NCBI GenBank assembly: GCA_020025425.1
Contig: JAHHSD010000013.1
Coordinates: forward strand, 1-42,220
Reading direction: 5' to 3'
DNA from: Oscillospiraceae bacterium
GTDB taxonomy: Bacteria; Bacillota; Clostridia; Oscillospirales; Oscillospiraceae
Length of the DNA: 42,220 nt
Below the pieces are notes generated by a model that saw nothing but the letters and a program-made list of their open reading frames with translations, had not been told where the DNA came from and did no database searches. Numbering within the stretch: the stretch's first letter is position 1; each line of letters begins with the position of its first letter. This document shows, piece by piece, positions 10,366-16,715 of the stretch. The translations under genes and the position numbers were made by a program.

Positions 10366-10509
10366 GGTGCGTCCCAGGTCTCCGATGGCGCACAGGCTCT
10401 GGCGCAGGGTGCCGCCGAGCAGGCCGGCTCTGTCCGGGAGCTGTCTGCCACCGTCAACACCATTGCAGACACGTCCCAGAAAACTGTCCCCAGCGAGGAC
10501 TCCTTCTAA
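10366..10509 (+). pseudogene. Remnant of a methyl-accepting chemotaxis protein
   Basis: The frame from 10366 to the TAA at 10509 encodes a piece such as SQVSDGAQALAQGAAEQAGS, then VRELSATVNTIADTSQK. This closely resembles the segment early in the cytoplasmic signalling domain of chemotaxis receptors (SSGAQxLAQGxxEQASSxxELSA). The sensor domain, the rest of the coiled coil and the tip are missing. There is no convincing ribosome binding site. It is a degraded fragment, not a working receptor; no other chemotaxis gene is in the window. Confidence 0.7.
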
Positions 10510-10518
10510 CTCAGACAG

Positions 10519-10554
10519 AAACAGGCAGGGAAGCGCATGCTTCCCTGCCTGTTT
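10519..10554. terminator. Intrinsic terminator after the MCP remnant
   Basis: A perfect 16-bp stem (AAACAGGCAGGGAAGC, loop GCAT) is followed by a T-rich tract (TTTGCGTTTT). It probably terminated the lost receptor gene. Between it and the next gene (10555-10672) I see only AT-rich sequence without a convincing gene. Confidence 0.75.
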
Positions 10555-10672
10555 GCGTTTTCGGGGGACGGAGGATGAAATTCAAAACTTTTTTCAGAAA
10601 TAAGGAAAAATAAGAAAATAATTTGCGGGAGTTGTAACCGAATTTTCATTTTTTCGTAACGGGATAGACAAG

Positions 10673-10698
10673 ATGTTTACAGGGAAACATGATATAGT
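10673..10698 (+). promoter_or_regulatory. Inverted repeat next to a -10-like hexamer
   Basis: ATGTTT (10673-10678) and AAACAT (10685-10690) form a 6-6-6 dyad directly before TATAGT (10693-10698). No good -35 hexamer stands at 17 bases, so the dyad may be an activator or repressor site. The ribosome binding site of the secreted protein gene follows at about 10715. Confidence 0.4.
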
Positions 10699-10729
10699 AA
10701 AGACACAAAGCGGGAAGGAGGTCCCCAAC

Positions 10730-11362
10730 ATGAAAAAAAGATTGATTTCCATGACCTTGATTGCTGTGCTGCTCTTCTCCCTGGGCGGTATGACCTACGC
10801 AGTCGGAGAAGGGGACCTGATGCCCCAGGACAGTGCGGCCCAGTTTACCCCGGGCACCGTGCCCGCTGAGAGCACGGCGGTGGAGGGCATGATCCCTCCC
10901 ATCAACGCGCTGGTTCTGTGCATGCTGGAGCAGGGACTCACCTATGACGACTCCAACGATGTATTCCTCTGGAACAGCCTTTACTACATGATCAGCCTCT
11001 ATGGACAGTGCGACCTCCGGGCCGAGCTGACCGACGAGTCGCTGATCCTGCCCAGTGAGACGGTGCAGGATTATGCAGCCGCTCTCTTTACCAACTACAA
11101 CGGCCTGCCCCAGCTGCCCGATGCGCTGAAGGATCGGGTGCGCTACGACAGCAGCACCGACTCCTATTACCTGGAGCGGGGCGATGCGGGCCTGTCTGAG
11201 ACCCGGATCGAGCGGGTGGAGCACCTGGCAGGCGGCGGCCTCCGGGTGGACGGTGTGCTGATCGCCCTGGAGGACGGGAGCGAGCTGAGCCGCTTCTCCG
11301 CCGATCTGAAGGCCAACGACTCCATGTTCGGCTTCTCCGTCTCTGATCTGACCCTGGCCTGA
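10730..11362 (+). CDS. Secreted protein of unknown function
   Basis: 210 residues. A clear signal peptide (MKKR, hydrophobic LISMTLIAVLLFSLGGM, cleavage near TYA-VGEG) is followed by an acidic mature domain without cysteines arranged in a known pattern. I do not recognise a family. The segments PPINALVLCMLEQGLTYDD and FLWNSLYYMISLYG suggest a small alpha/beta domain. The ATG at 10730 has AAGGAGGTC upstream; an in-frame ATG at 10673 lies before the presumed promoter and is rejected. The gene is monocistronic: it has its own upstream dyad and a terminator at 11396-11424. Codon use is like the surrounding genes. Confidence 0.72.
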   Translation: MKKRLISMTLIAVLLFSLGGMTYAVGEGDLMPQDSAAQFTPGTVPAESTAVEGMIPPINALVLCMLEQGLTYDDSNDVFLWNSLYYMISLYGQCDLRAELTDESLILPSETVQDYAAALFTNYNGLPQLPDALKDRVRYDSSTDSYYLERGDAGLSETRIERVEHLAGGGLRVDGVLIALEDGSELSRFSADLKANDSMFGFSVSDLTLA

Positions 11363-11395
11363 GTTACGATTCATTCCGGAAATTCCATCCTTCTG

Positions 11396-11424
11396 CCCCC
11401 CGCCCGGTATGTCCGGGCGGGGGG
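11396..11424 (+). terminator. Intrinsic terminator of the secreted protein gene
   Basis: A 12-bp all-GC stem (CCCCCCGCCCGG with its complement, loop TATGT) is followed by TCATTTTG. Confidence 0.8.
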
Positions 11425-11461
11425 TCATTTTGCGGAAAGAAAAATAAAATTGAAAAAACAC

Positions 11462-11490
11462 TTGACATTCCGGCGAAACTTTCATATAAT
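11462..11490 (+). promoter_or_regulatory. Strong sigma-A promoter of rplJ-rplL
   Basis: Perfect TTGACA (11462-11467), 17 bases, perfect TATAAT (11485-11490). It drives a leader of roughly 145 bases before rplJ. Confidence 0.93.
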
Positions 11491-11496
11491 GCTACT

Positions 11497-11606
11497 TGCG
11501 TTCAAAGACAGCAGGCTGCTTATGCGGAAGACCTGCCGAGGATGCAGTGTAGAACATAATGATTGTTTCATGCTGTTTCGTCTTTTGTACGCAAACAGCG
11601 TTTTTT
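11497..11606 (+). promoter_or_regulatory. Ribosomal protein L10 leader
   Basis: The transcript leader between the promoter and rplJ contains AAAGACAGCAGGCTGC...ACCTGCCGAGG, the conserved core of the L10 leader (Rfam L10_leader type). In it, L10 or the L10(L12) complex binds the kinked stem and reduces expression. The leader continues into an attenuator hairpin at 11572-11606. This is autogenous control of rplJ and rplL; recognition rests on motif and position. Confidence 0.8.
11572..11606 (+). terminator. Attenuator hairpin in the L10 leader
   Basis: GCTGTTT (11572-11578) pairs with AAACAGC (11593-11599), with an additional CGT/ACG pairing inside, and a run of six T follows. It lies before the rplJ ribosome binding site, so it should act as a conditional terminator linked to the leader structure. 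Confidence 0.65.
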
Positions 11607-11640
11607 ATGCGCTTTATTATTCTCTGGAGGTGAATCCCAC

Positions 11641-12186
11641 ATGCCTAACGCAAGTGTCCTGGAAGCGAAGAAGGCTATCGTTGCCGAGCTGACCGATAAG
11701 CTGCAGAACGCCGCCAGTGGCGTCCTGGTTGATTACAAGGGCATCACCGTGGCTGAGGATACCGCTCTTCGTGCCGAGCTCCGTGCCAACGACGTGGAGT
11801 ACGCCGTCGTGAAGAACACCCTCACCCGTTTTGCCGCCGAGGGTGCTGGTCTGGGCGAGTTATCCGATTCTCTGAACGGTACCACTTCCCTGGCTATCAG
11901 CCACAGCGACCCCATTGCTCCCATGCGTGTGATCAACAAGTTTGCCAAGAAGTTCAATGGAGCTAAGTTTGCCATCAAGGCCGGCTTCATGGACGGCAAG
12001 ATCCTGCCCCTGGACGAGATCCTGGCTATTGCCGAGCTGCCCGCAAAGGAAGTTCTGCAGGCTCAGGTTCTGGGCACCATGCTGGCCCCTGTCACCAGCC
12101 TGGCTATCGTCCTGAAGGCTATTGCCGAGGAGAAGGGCGGCTTCGTCGAGGCCGCTGCCGAGCCCGAGGCTGCCCCCGCCGAGTAA
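11641..12186 (+). CDS. rplJ: 50S ribosomal protein L10
   Basis: 181 residues, normal for bacterial L10, which anchors L7/L12 dimers to the ribosomal stalk. N-terminal features MPNASVLEAKKAIVAEL and SGVLVDYKGITVAEDTALR and the central VVKNTLTRFA match the family. The C-terminus is the usual Ala/Glu-rich helix that binds L7/L12 (FVEAAAEPEAAPAE). The ATG at 11641 follows CTGGAGGTG; the open frame upstream runs through the leader RNA. Codon use is strongly biased, as expected for a highly expressed gene. Controlled by the L10 leader. Confidence 0.97.
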   Translation: MPNASVLEAKKAIVAELTDKLQNAASGVLVDYKGITVAEDTALRAELRANDVEYAVVKNTLTRFAAEGAGLGELSDSLNGTTSLAISHSDPIAPMRVINKFAKKFNGAKFAIKAGFMDGKILPLDEILAIAELPAKEVLQAQVLGTMLAPVTSLAIVLKAIAEEKGGFVEAAAEPEAAPAE

Positions 12187-12240
12187 GCATCGGCACCAAT
12201 TTATTCGAATTATCGATTCATTTTAGGAGGTATTTTCATT

Positions 12241-12618
12241 ATGGCTAGCGAGAAGATTACTGCTCTGATTGAGGAAGTCAAGGGCCTGACCGTTCTGGAG
12301 CTGTCCGAGCTGGTTCACGCTCTGGAGGATGAGTTCGGCGTTTCCGCCGCTGCTATGGCTGCTCCCGCCGCTGGCGGCGCTGCTGCTCCTGCTGCTGAGG
12401 AGAAGACCGAGTTTGACGTGATCCTGGCCAGCTTCGATGCTGCTGCTAAGATCAAGGTCATCAAGGCTGTCCGCGAGGTCACCGGCCAGGGTCTGGCTGA
12501 GGCCAAGGCTACCGTCGAGGGCACCCCCAAGGCTCTGAAGGAGGGCGTCTCCAAGGAGGAGGCCGAGGAGCTGAAGAAGAAGCTGGAAGAGGCCGGCGCC
12601 AAGGTCGAGCTGAAGTAA
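12241..12618 (+). CDS. rplL: 50S ribosomal protein L7/L12
   Basis: 125 residues. The N-terminal dimerisation helix (ITALIEEVKGLTVLELSELV), an Ala-rich hinge (AAAMAAPAAGGAAAPAAEE) and the C-terminal domain (EFDVILASFDAAAKIKVIK, then EVTGQGLAEAKATVEG and ALKEGVSKEEAEE) are all in the canonical order. It recruits translation factors to the stalk. It has a TAGGAGG ribosome binding site, lies 54 bases after rplJ in the same operon, and is followed by a terminator. rpoB does not follow, unlike in many Firmicutes. Confidence 0.98.
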   Translation: MASEKITALIEEVKGLTVLELSELVHALEDEFGVSAAAMAAPAAGGAAAPAAEEKTEFDVILASFDAAAKIKVIKAVREVTGQGLAEAKATVEGTPKALKEGVSKEEAEELKKKLEEAGAKVELK

Positions 12619-12640
12619 GTTTCACTCTCTGGTTCTGTAA

Positions 12641-12673
12641 AAAGATCCGCGGCTATGCCGCGGGTCTTTTTTT
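12641..12673 (+). terminator. Intrinsic terminator of the rplJ-rplL operon
   Basis: Stem AGATCCGCGGC / GCCGCGGGTCT with a TAT loop and a run of seven T. Confidence 0.92.
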
Positions 12674-12748
12674 ATCCCCATACCCGGGCCGAAAAATCGG
12701 CCGGGGGCGTATAACTTTACAAAATCGTAACATACGTACATTTAGCTG

Positions 12749-12757
12749 TGGTATAAT
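12749..12757 (+). promoter_or_regulatory. Extended -10 promoter of the TlpA redox operon
   Basis: TGG directly before a perfect TATAAT (12752-12757) makes an extended -10 element. No good -35 stands at 17 bases. The start codon of the lipoprotein gene lies about 32 bases downstream. Confidence 0.65.
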
Positions 12758-12789
12758 ACCACAAATACCCTAAAGGAGTGAATTTAACA

Positions 12790-13374
12790 ATGAATTCAAC
12801 GATGAAGCGCTTCGGCGCCCTGGCTCTGACCGGAGCCCTGTTCGCGACTGTCCTCACTGGCTGCGGCACCAAGGATCAAACTCCCGCCCAGCAGTCTGCC
12901 TCCCAGTCCGTAACCGAGAACTTTGAGATGGAGACCCTGACCATGGACGTCTTTGGCGACTATGATCTGACCCTGGTGAACTGCTTTGCCACCTGGTGCC
13001 CCCCCTGCATCAAGGAGATCCCGGAGCTGGAGCAGCTGAAAACGGCCATGGCCGACCGGAACGTCAACGTGATCGGTGTGGTGCTGGACAGTGTGGTGCC
13101 CCAGGACCCCAATGACCTAAGCAATGTGAAGCTGGACCAGAAGGCCATCAACCAGGCCGGCGCCATCGCCCAGAAGGCCGGGGCCACCTATGACTTTTAC
13201 ATCCCCGACCTGAACCTGTTTGACCAGCGCATGGCCTATGTGCAGGCGGTGCCCGAGACCTTCTTTGTGGACCGGGAGGGCAACGTGGTGGGCAAGACCT
13301 ACGCCGGTGCCCGGAATCTGGAGGGCTGGACCCAGGTGGTGGAGGATCAGCTGGCCGACATGGGGCTGGCGTGA
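12790..13374 (+). CDS. TlpA-like thioredoxin-fold lipoprotein
   Basis: 194 residues. A lipoprotein signal (lipobox LTGC, Cys25) places it on the outer face of the membrane. The thioredoxin fold carries WCPPC (69-73) in NCFATWCPPCIKEIPELEQL and a later AVPETFFVDREGNVVG with the cis-proline loop, as in TlpA/ResA-type thiol-disulfide oxidoreductases. These reduce disulfides in exported proteins or in cytochrome c maturation. No cytochrome c gene is present here. The ATG at 12790 follows AAAGGAG by eleven bases; ATG 12802 is an alternative. The stop overlaps the next start (ATGA), so it is translated together with the CXXC peptide and the polyferredoxin. Those neighbours suggest that it receives electrons through the membrane. 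Confidence 0.85.
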   Translation: MNSTMKRFGALALTGALFATVLTGCGTKDQTPAQQSASQSVTENFEMETLTMDVFGDYDLTLVNCFATWCPPCIKEIPELEQLKTAMADRNVNVIGVVLDSVVPQDPNDLSNVKLDQKAINQAGAIAQKAGATYDFYIPDLNLFDQRMAYVQAVPETFFVDREGNVVGKTYAGARNLEGWTQVVEDQLADMGLA

Positions 13375-13529
13375 TGAGGGAGAAGCTGCACCATCTCCCC
13401 CGTTGGACGGGGGGCGCGCTCGCTTTGGCCGGAGTTGGTCTGATGATTTTGGGCATCTGCCGGGGCGAGATGGCGGTGGTCCTGCAAAAGGCAATCAATA
13501 TCTGTCTGGAGTGTATCGGAATTGGCTGA
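13374..13529 (+). CDS. CD1871A family CXXC-containing membrane peptide
   Basis: 51 residues in a frame easily missed by gene finders. It has a basic N-terminus (MREKLHHLPRW), one membrane segment (GALALAGVGLMILGI), then RGEMAVVLQKAINICLECIGIG at the C-terminus. The RGE..V..KA.NICLECIGIG ending is typical of small clostridial CXXC proteins known as the CD1871A family. The two cysteines would sit just beyond the membrane. It starts at the ATGA overlap with the TlpA-like gene and its stop overlaps the start of the polyferredoxin gene by eight bases, so the three are tightly coupled. The function is not established. The position between a surface thioredoxin and a membrane iron-sulfur protein suggests a dithiol relay, which is inference. 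Confidence 0.85.
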   Translation: MREKLHHLPRWTGGALALAGVGLMILGICRGEMAVVLQKAINICLECIGIG

Positions 13530-14421
13530 CAAGCGTACGAAACGGGCCGGTGAGTGGCCCCGCCACGGGGTCCAGGCCCTGTGGGCCTTTGTGTCCAACA
13601 GCTACCTGCTGGGCTTTATGCAGGGCAAGATCTATCAGGGACCGCTGAAAAATATCTGCGTGCCGGGGATGAACTGCTACTCCTGCCCGGGCGCCCTGGG
13701 CTCCTGTCCCATCGGGGCCTTGCAGGCGGTGATCGGCAGCTGGAACTATAAGTTTGCCGCCTATGTCTCCGGCTTCCTCATTTTTATCGGAGCCCTGATG
13801 GGTCGGCTGGTCTGCGGCTGGCTGTGTCCCTTCGGACTGATCCAGGATCTGCTGCATAAGATCCCCTTTCCCAAGAAGATCCAGACCTTTCGGGGGGATA
13901 AGCTGCTCCGAAAGCTGAAATATGTGCTGCTGGTGGTATTTGTCATCCTGCTGCCCATGTTTGTGGTGGACTTTATGGGACAGGGCGCACCCTATTTCTG
14001 CAAGCTGCTCTGTCCGGTGGGCATGCTGGAGGGCGGAATCCCTCTGGTGGCGGCCAACAGCACCCTGCAAAGCGCCATCGGCTGGCTGTATGCCTGGAAG
14101 GGCGTTATCCTGGCCGCTGTGATCCTGCTGTCTATTGTGATCTACCGGCCCTTCTGTAAGTATATGTGCCCTCTGGGGGCCATCTACGGCCTGTTTAACC
14201 CGGCCTCGGTCTACCGCTATCAGGTGGACCAGGACAAGTGTGTCCACTGCGGGATCTGCTCCAAGGTGTGCAAGATGCAGGTGGACCCGGTCCGGAACGC
14301 CAACAGCACCGAGTGCATCCGCTGCGGTCTGTGTAAGAACTCCTGCCCCACCGGGGCGATCAGCTGCGGCTTTGGGCTGAAAAAGCGGGAGAAGCCCGCT
14401 GCCGGCGAACTGGAGAATTGA
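13522..14421 (+). CDS. NapH/CcoG-like membrane polyferredoxin (4Fe-4S)
   Basis: 299 residues with about four membrane segments. Cysteine motifs in order: CVPGMNCYSCPGALGSCP near the N-terminus, CGWLCPFG, CKLLCPVG, CKYMCPLG (the CxxxCP pattern of NapH and related proteins), then two classical 4Fe-4S motifs, CVHCGICSKVC and CIRCGLCKNSC. Such proteins pass electrons between cytoplasmic donors and partners at or beyond the membrane. The start is a TTG at 13522, overlapping the previous stop; GGAG lies ten bases upstream, and no ATG or GTG fits better. The gene ends in a bidirectional terminator. With its two upstream partners it probably sends reducing power to the outside face of the cell. Confidence 0.87.
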   Translation: MADKRTKRAGEWPRHGVQALWAFVSNSYLLGFMQGKIYQGPLKNICVPGMNCYSCPGALGSCPIGALQAVIGSWNYKFAAYVSGFLIFIGALMGRLVCGWLCPFGLIQDLLHKIPFPKKIQTFRGDKLLRKLKYVLLVVFVILLPMFVVDFMGQGAPYFCKLLCPVGMLEGGIPLVAANSTLQSAIGWLYAWKGVILAAVILLSIVIYRPFCKYMCPLGAIYGLFNPASVYRYQVDQDKCVHCGICSKVCKMQVDPVRNANSTECIRCGLCKNSCPTGAISCGFGLKKREKPAAGELEN

Positions 14422-14424
14422 AAA

Positions 14425-14463
14425 AACGCCGTCCGTGCATCATGGCACGGACGACGTTTTTTT
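14425..14463. terminator. Bidirectional terminator between convergent genes
   Basis: AAAAAACG then a CGTCCGTGC stem with loop CATCATG and its complement, ending in seven T. It serves the polyferredoxin operon on the plus strand and the metallophosphoesterase on the minus strand; the latter's stop codon lies in the T tract. Confidence 0.9.
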
Positions 14464-15637
14464 ATGGGCCTGGTGTGAGGTCCAGACAGACCACCTCGCA
14501 GGAGGAGCCCAGACGCATGGGCATGCTGAAGTAACCCGTCCCGGCGGTGACCACCACATAGGTGTCCTTCAGCTTGGTGCAGCCCCACAGCTCGGCCCGG
14601 CTGTACAGCACGCGGACAAACCGCTCCAGGGGCAGGACCTGGCCCTTGTGGGTGTGGCCGCACAGGACCAGCTGGAGCCCGGCCGCCACCACGTCCCGGG
14701 AGCCCAGGGGATCGTGGTCCACCACGGCCACAGGCAGCCGGGGGTCCAGGTCGGCGGTCAGCTGGTCCAGCTCCTTCCGGGGCTTGGTCCGGGTGGTGCG
14801 GCCCACCAGCTGGAGCCTGCCGTCGGACCAGACCTGGTCCTCCAGGAGGGTGATGTGGGCGTCGTTCAGAAACTGCTGAAAATCGGGGTCGGACACGTCG
14901 GGGTCATGGTTGCCCACCACGGCAAAGACGCCCTCCCGGGCCTGGAGCTGGCTGAGCAGCCGGGCCACCTGGTCCAGCTCGGGGCACTCCCGGGTGTTGC
15001 CCGCGTTGATGATGTCCCCCGAGATGACCACCAGGTCGGGGAGGAGCCGGTTGACCTGCTCCACCACCTTTTGGATGTGCCGGACCCCCACATAGTAGCC
15101 GATGTGCAGGTCGGACAGGAGCACCAGGCGGCGGGGTTCAGTCAGGCCGGAGCAGACGAGAGAGTGGTTGACCAGCTTGATGCGCTGGGCGTGGCAGAAG
15201 CCCGCACAGGCCGCACCCAGGGTGAACAGAAGGCAGCCCCAGCCCAGCACCCGGAAGGCCCGGGTCTGATCGGCACCGGCCAGCCCGAGGACCAGGCGGA
15301 TGAGGTCGGAGAGCACCACGGACATGGACAGGTAGAGGACCAGGAAGGTGGAGACGCCGCACAGATAGGTGCTCCACCGGTGCCGGCCCACCATATAGGT
15401 CTTGCCCATGGCCATACTCATGGCGCAGAAGGCCAGAAAGACCAGTGCGGTGGGCAGGACGCAGGGGCGGTGGAGGAGCAGGGAGAGCCAGCGGCTCACC
15501 CGGAGGGTCAGGTAGACACAGACCAGGCCCCAGCACAGGCCGTAGCCCAGGGTGAGGGCCGCCTGGAGGGGGCGGGAAACAGAGGGAGCGCCCGACTGGG
15601 CGCTCCTCTTGGACTGGTTGGATTTGTTGGGGTTCAT
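14462..15637 (-). CDS. Membrane-anchored metallophosphoesterase
   Basis: 391 residues. The first 165 contain about four membrane segments; the rest is a calcineurin-like phosphoesterase domain. Metal-binding motifs are in the usual order: LSDLHIG, SGDIINAG, VVGNHDPD, VVDHDPLGSRD, CGHTHKGQ. This arrangement resembles the YkuE/YpbG-type membrane phosphoesterases of Firmicutes, whose substrates (nucleotides, phospholipids or UDP-linked precursors) are not settled. It starts at ATG 15637, 14 bases after the trxB stop on the same strand, and is probably cotranscribed with trxB. The C-terminal TKLKDTYVVVTAGTGYFSMPMR is typical of the family. Confidence 0.87.
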   Translation of the reverse strand: MNPNKSNQSKRSAQSGAPSVSRPLQAALTLGYGLCWGLVCVYLTLRVSRWLSLLLHRPCVLPTALVFLAFCAMSMAMGKTYMVGRHRWSTYLCGVSTFLVLYLSMSVVLSDLIRLVLGLAGADQTRAFRVLGWGCLLFTLGAACAGFCHAQRIKLVNHSLVCSGLTEPRRLVLLSDLHIGYYVGVRHIQKVVEQVNRLLPDLVVISGDIINAGNTRECPELDQVARLLSQLQAREGVFAVVGNHDPDVSDPDFQQFLNDAHITLLEDQVWSDGRLQLVGRTTRTKPRKELDQLTADLDPRLPVAVVDHDPLGSRDVVAAGLQLVLCGHTHKGQVLPLERFVRVLYSRAELWGCTKLKDTYVVVTAGTGYFSMPMRLGSSCEVVCLDLTPGP

Positions 15638-15651
15638 CGCAGGGTCACTCC

Positions 15652-16569
15652 TCAGCTCCGGTGGCTGTCCACATACTCGCAGGCGGCCAGACCGGCCACT
15701 GCGCCGTCGGCCACGGCAGTGGTCAGCTGGCGGACCGTCTTGGAGCGGCAGTCGCCGGCGGCGAAGATACCGGACAGGCTGGTGGCGCAGCTCTCACCGG
15801 CCATCAGATAGCCGCGGTCATCGGTGATGACCAGGTTGGAGAAAATCTCGTTCTGGGGCTCCTGGCCCACAGCCACAAACAGGCCGTCCACGGCCAGCTC
15901 CTGGTCCCGGCCGGTTTTGAGGTTCTTGACCACCAGGCCGGTCAGCCCGTCCCCGTCGCTGACAAGCTTCTCGATCCGGCTGCTGAGCAGAAATTCCACG
16001 TTCTGCTTTTCCTGGAGCTGGTCCAGCAGCCGGGACTCACCCCGGAACAGGTCCCGGCGGTGGATCAGAGTGACCTTGGAGCAGCGCTCCGTGAGAAACA
16101 GGGCCTCCTGCAAGGCGGTGTCGCCGCCGCCCACCACGGCCACGGGGCGGCCCTGATAGAAGGCGCCGTCGCAGATGGCGCAGTAGGACACCCCGGCGCC
16201 GATCAGTGCGTCCTCGCCCTCAAGGCCCAGCTTGCGCTGGGTCACGCCGGTGGCGATCACCAGAGCGACGGACTGGTAGGTCCCCTGGGAGGTGGTCAGC
16301 TCCATCTGAGATCCGTGGACCCGCATGGCGGTGACGGCCTCGCTGCGGATCTCCACCCCCTGATCCAGCGCCTGCTGCGTCAGGGTCTGGGCAAACTGCT
16401 GGCCGCTCATGCCGGGCAGGCCCGGGTAGTTGTCCACCTGGGGGGAGAAGTTGATCTGTCCGCCGGTGGTTTCGCCCTCCAGCACCAGCACGGATTTGCC
16501 CGCCCGGGCGGCGTACAGGGCAGCGGTGAGACCGGCCGGTCCTCCGCCTACGGTGATGATATCATACAT
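15652..16569 (-). CDS. trxB: Thioredoxin reductase
   Basis: 305 residues, canonical. It transfers electrons from NADPH through FAD to thioredoxin-type dithiols. The FAD motif is GGGPAG (8-13), the redox centre CAIC (130-133), the NADPH motifs GGGDTA (147-152) and HRRDLFR (170-176), and the C-terminal GIFAAGDC is present. ATG 16569 gives the proper family start (MYDIITVGGG) with GAGGTG upstream; an open frame to 16680 runs through the nrdD terminator and is not used. It lies immediately downstream of nrdD, which carries a fused glutaredoxin-like domain, so TrxB could be the reductase for NrdD. No clear separate promoter is visible, and it may depend partly on readthrough. Confidence 0.95.
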   Translation of the reverse strand: MYDIITVGGGPAGLTAALYAARAGKSVLVLEGETTGGQINFSPQVDNYPGLPGMSGQQFAQTLTQQALDQGVEIRSEAVTAMRVHGSQMELTTSQGTYQSVALVIATGVTQRKLGLEGEDALIGAGVSYCAICDGAFYQGRPVAVVGGGDTALQEALFLTERCSKVTLIHRRDLFRGESRLLDQLQEKQNVEFLLSSRIEKLVSDGDGLTGLVVKNLKTGRDQELAVDGLFVAVGQEPQNEIFSNLVITDDRGYLMAGESCATSLSGIFAAGDCRSKTVRQLTTAVADGAVAGLAACEYVDSHRS

Positions 16570-16630
16570 GGAACGCACCTCGCTTTTCTGAATGAACCAG
16601 TGTGGGTTTGATACATTGTGTGAGACAGCA

Positions 16631-16671
16631 ATAAAAATGGACGAAGTCCCAATGCTGGGATTTCGTCCATT
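16631..16671 (-). terminator. Intrinsic terminator of nrdD
   Basis: An almost perfect hairpin, AATGGACGAAGTCCCA / TGGGATTTCGTCCATT with loop ATGC, is followed on the minus strand by TTTTATT. It lies between nrdD and trxB, so trxB expression may be uncoupled from, or partly dependent on, nrdD. Confidence 0.85.
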
Positions 16672-16715
16672 ATACTGCAATTCCCTGTGGATTACAATAT
16701 TTTCGGTGGAATTGC

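Noticed and set aside
10303..10509. A 68-codon frame read as an intact small protein
   Set aside because: Its first part overlaps the end of the broken membrane-peptide gene and the rest is an MCP fragment; no ribosome binding site is seen.
12720..12760. TTTACA at 12716-12721 as a -35 for the TlpA operon
   Set aside because: The distance to TATAAT is about 30 bases, far from 17; the extended -10 element explains the promoter better.
14435..15811. Long plus-strand frame opposite the metallophosphoesterase and trxB
   Set aside because: Shadow frame; both minus-strand genes have complete catalytic motifs.
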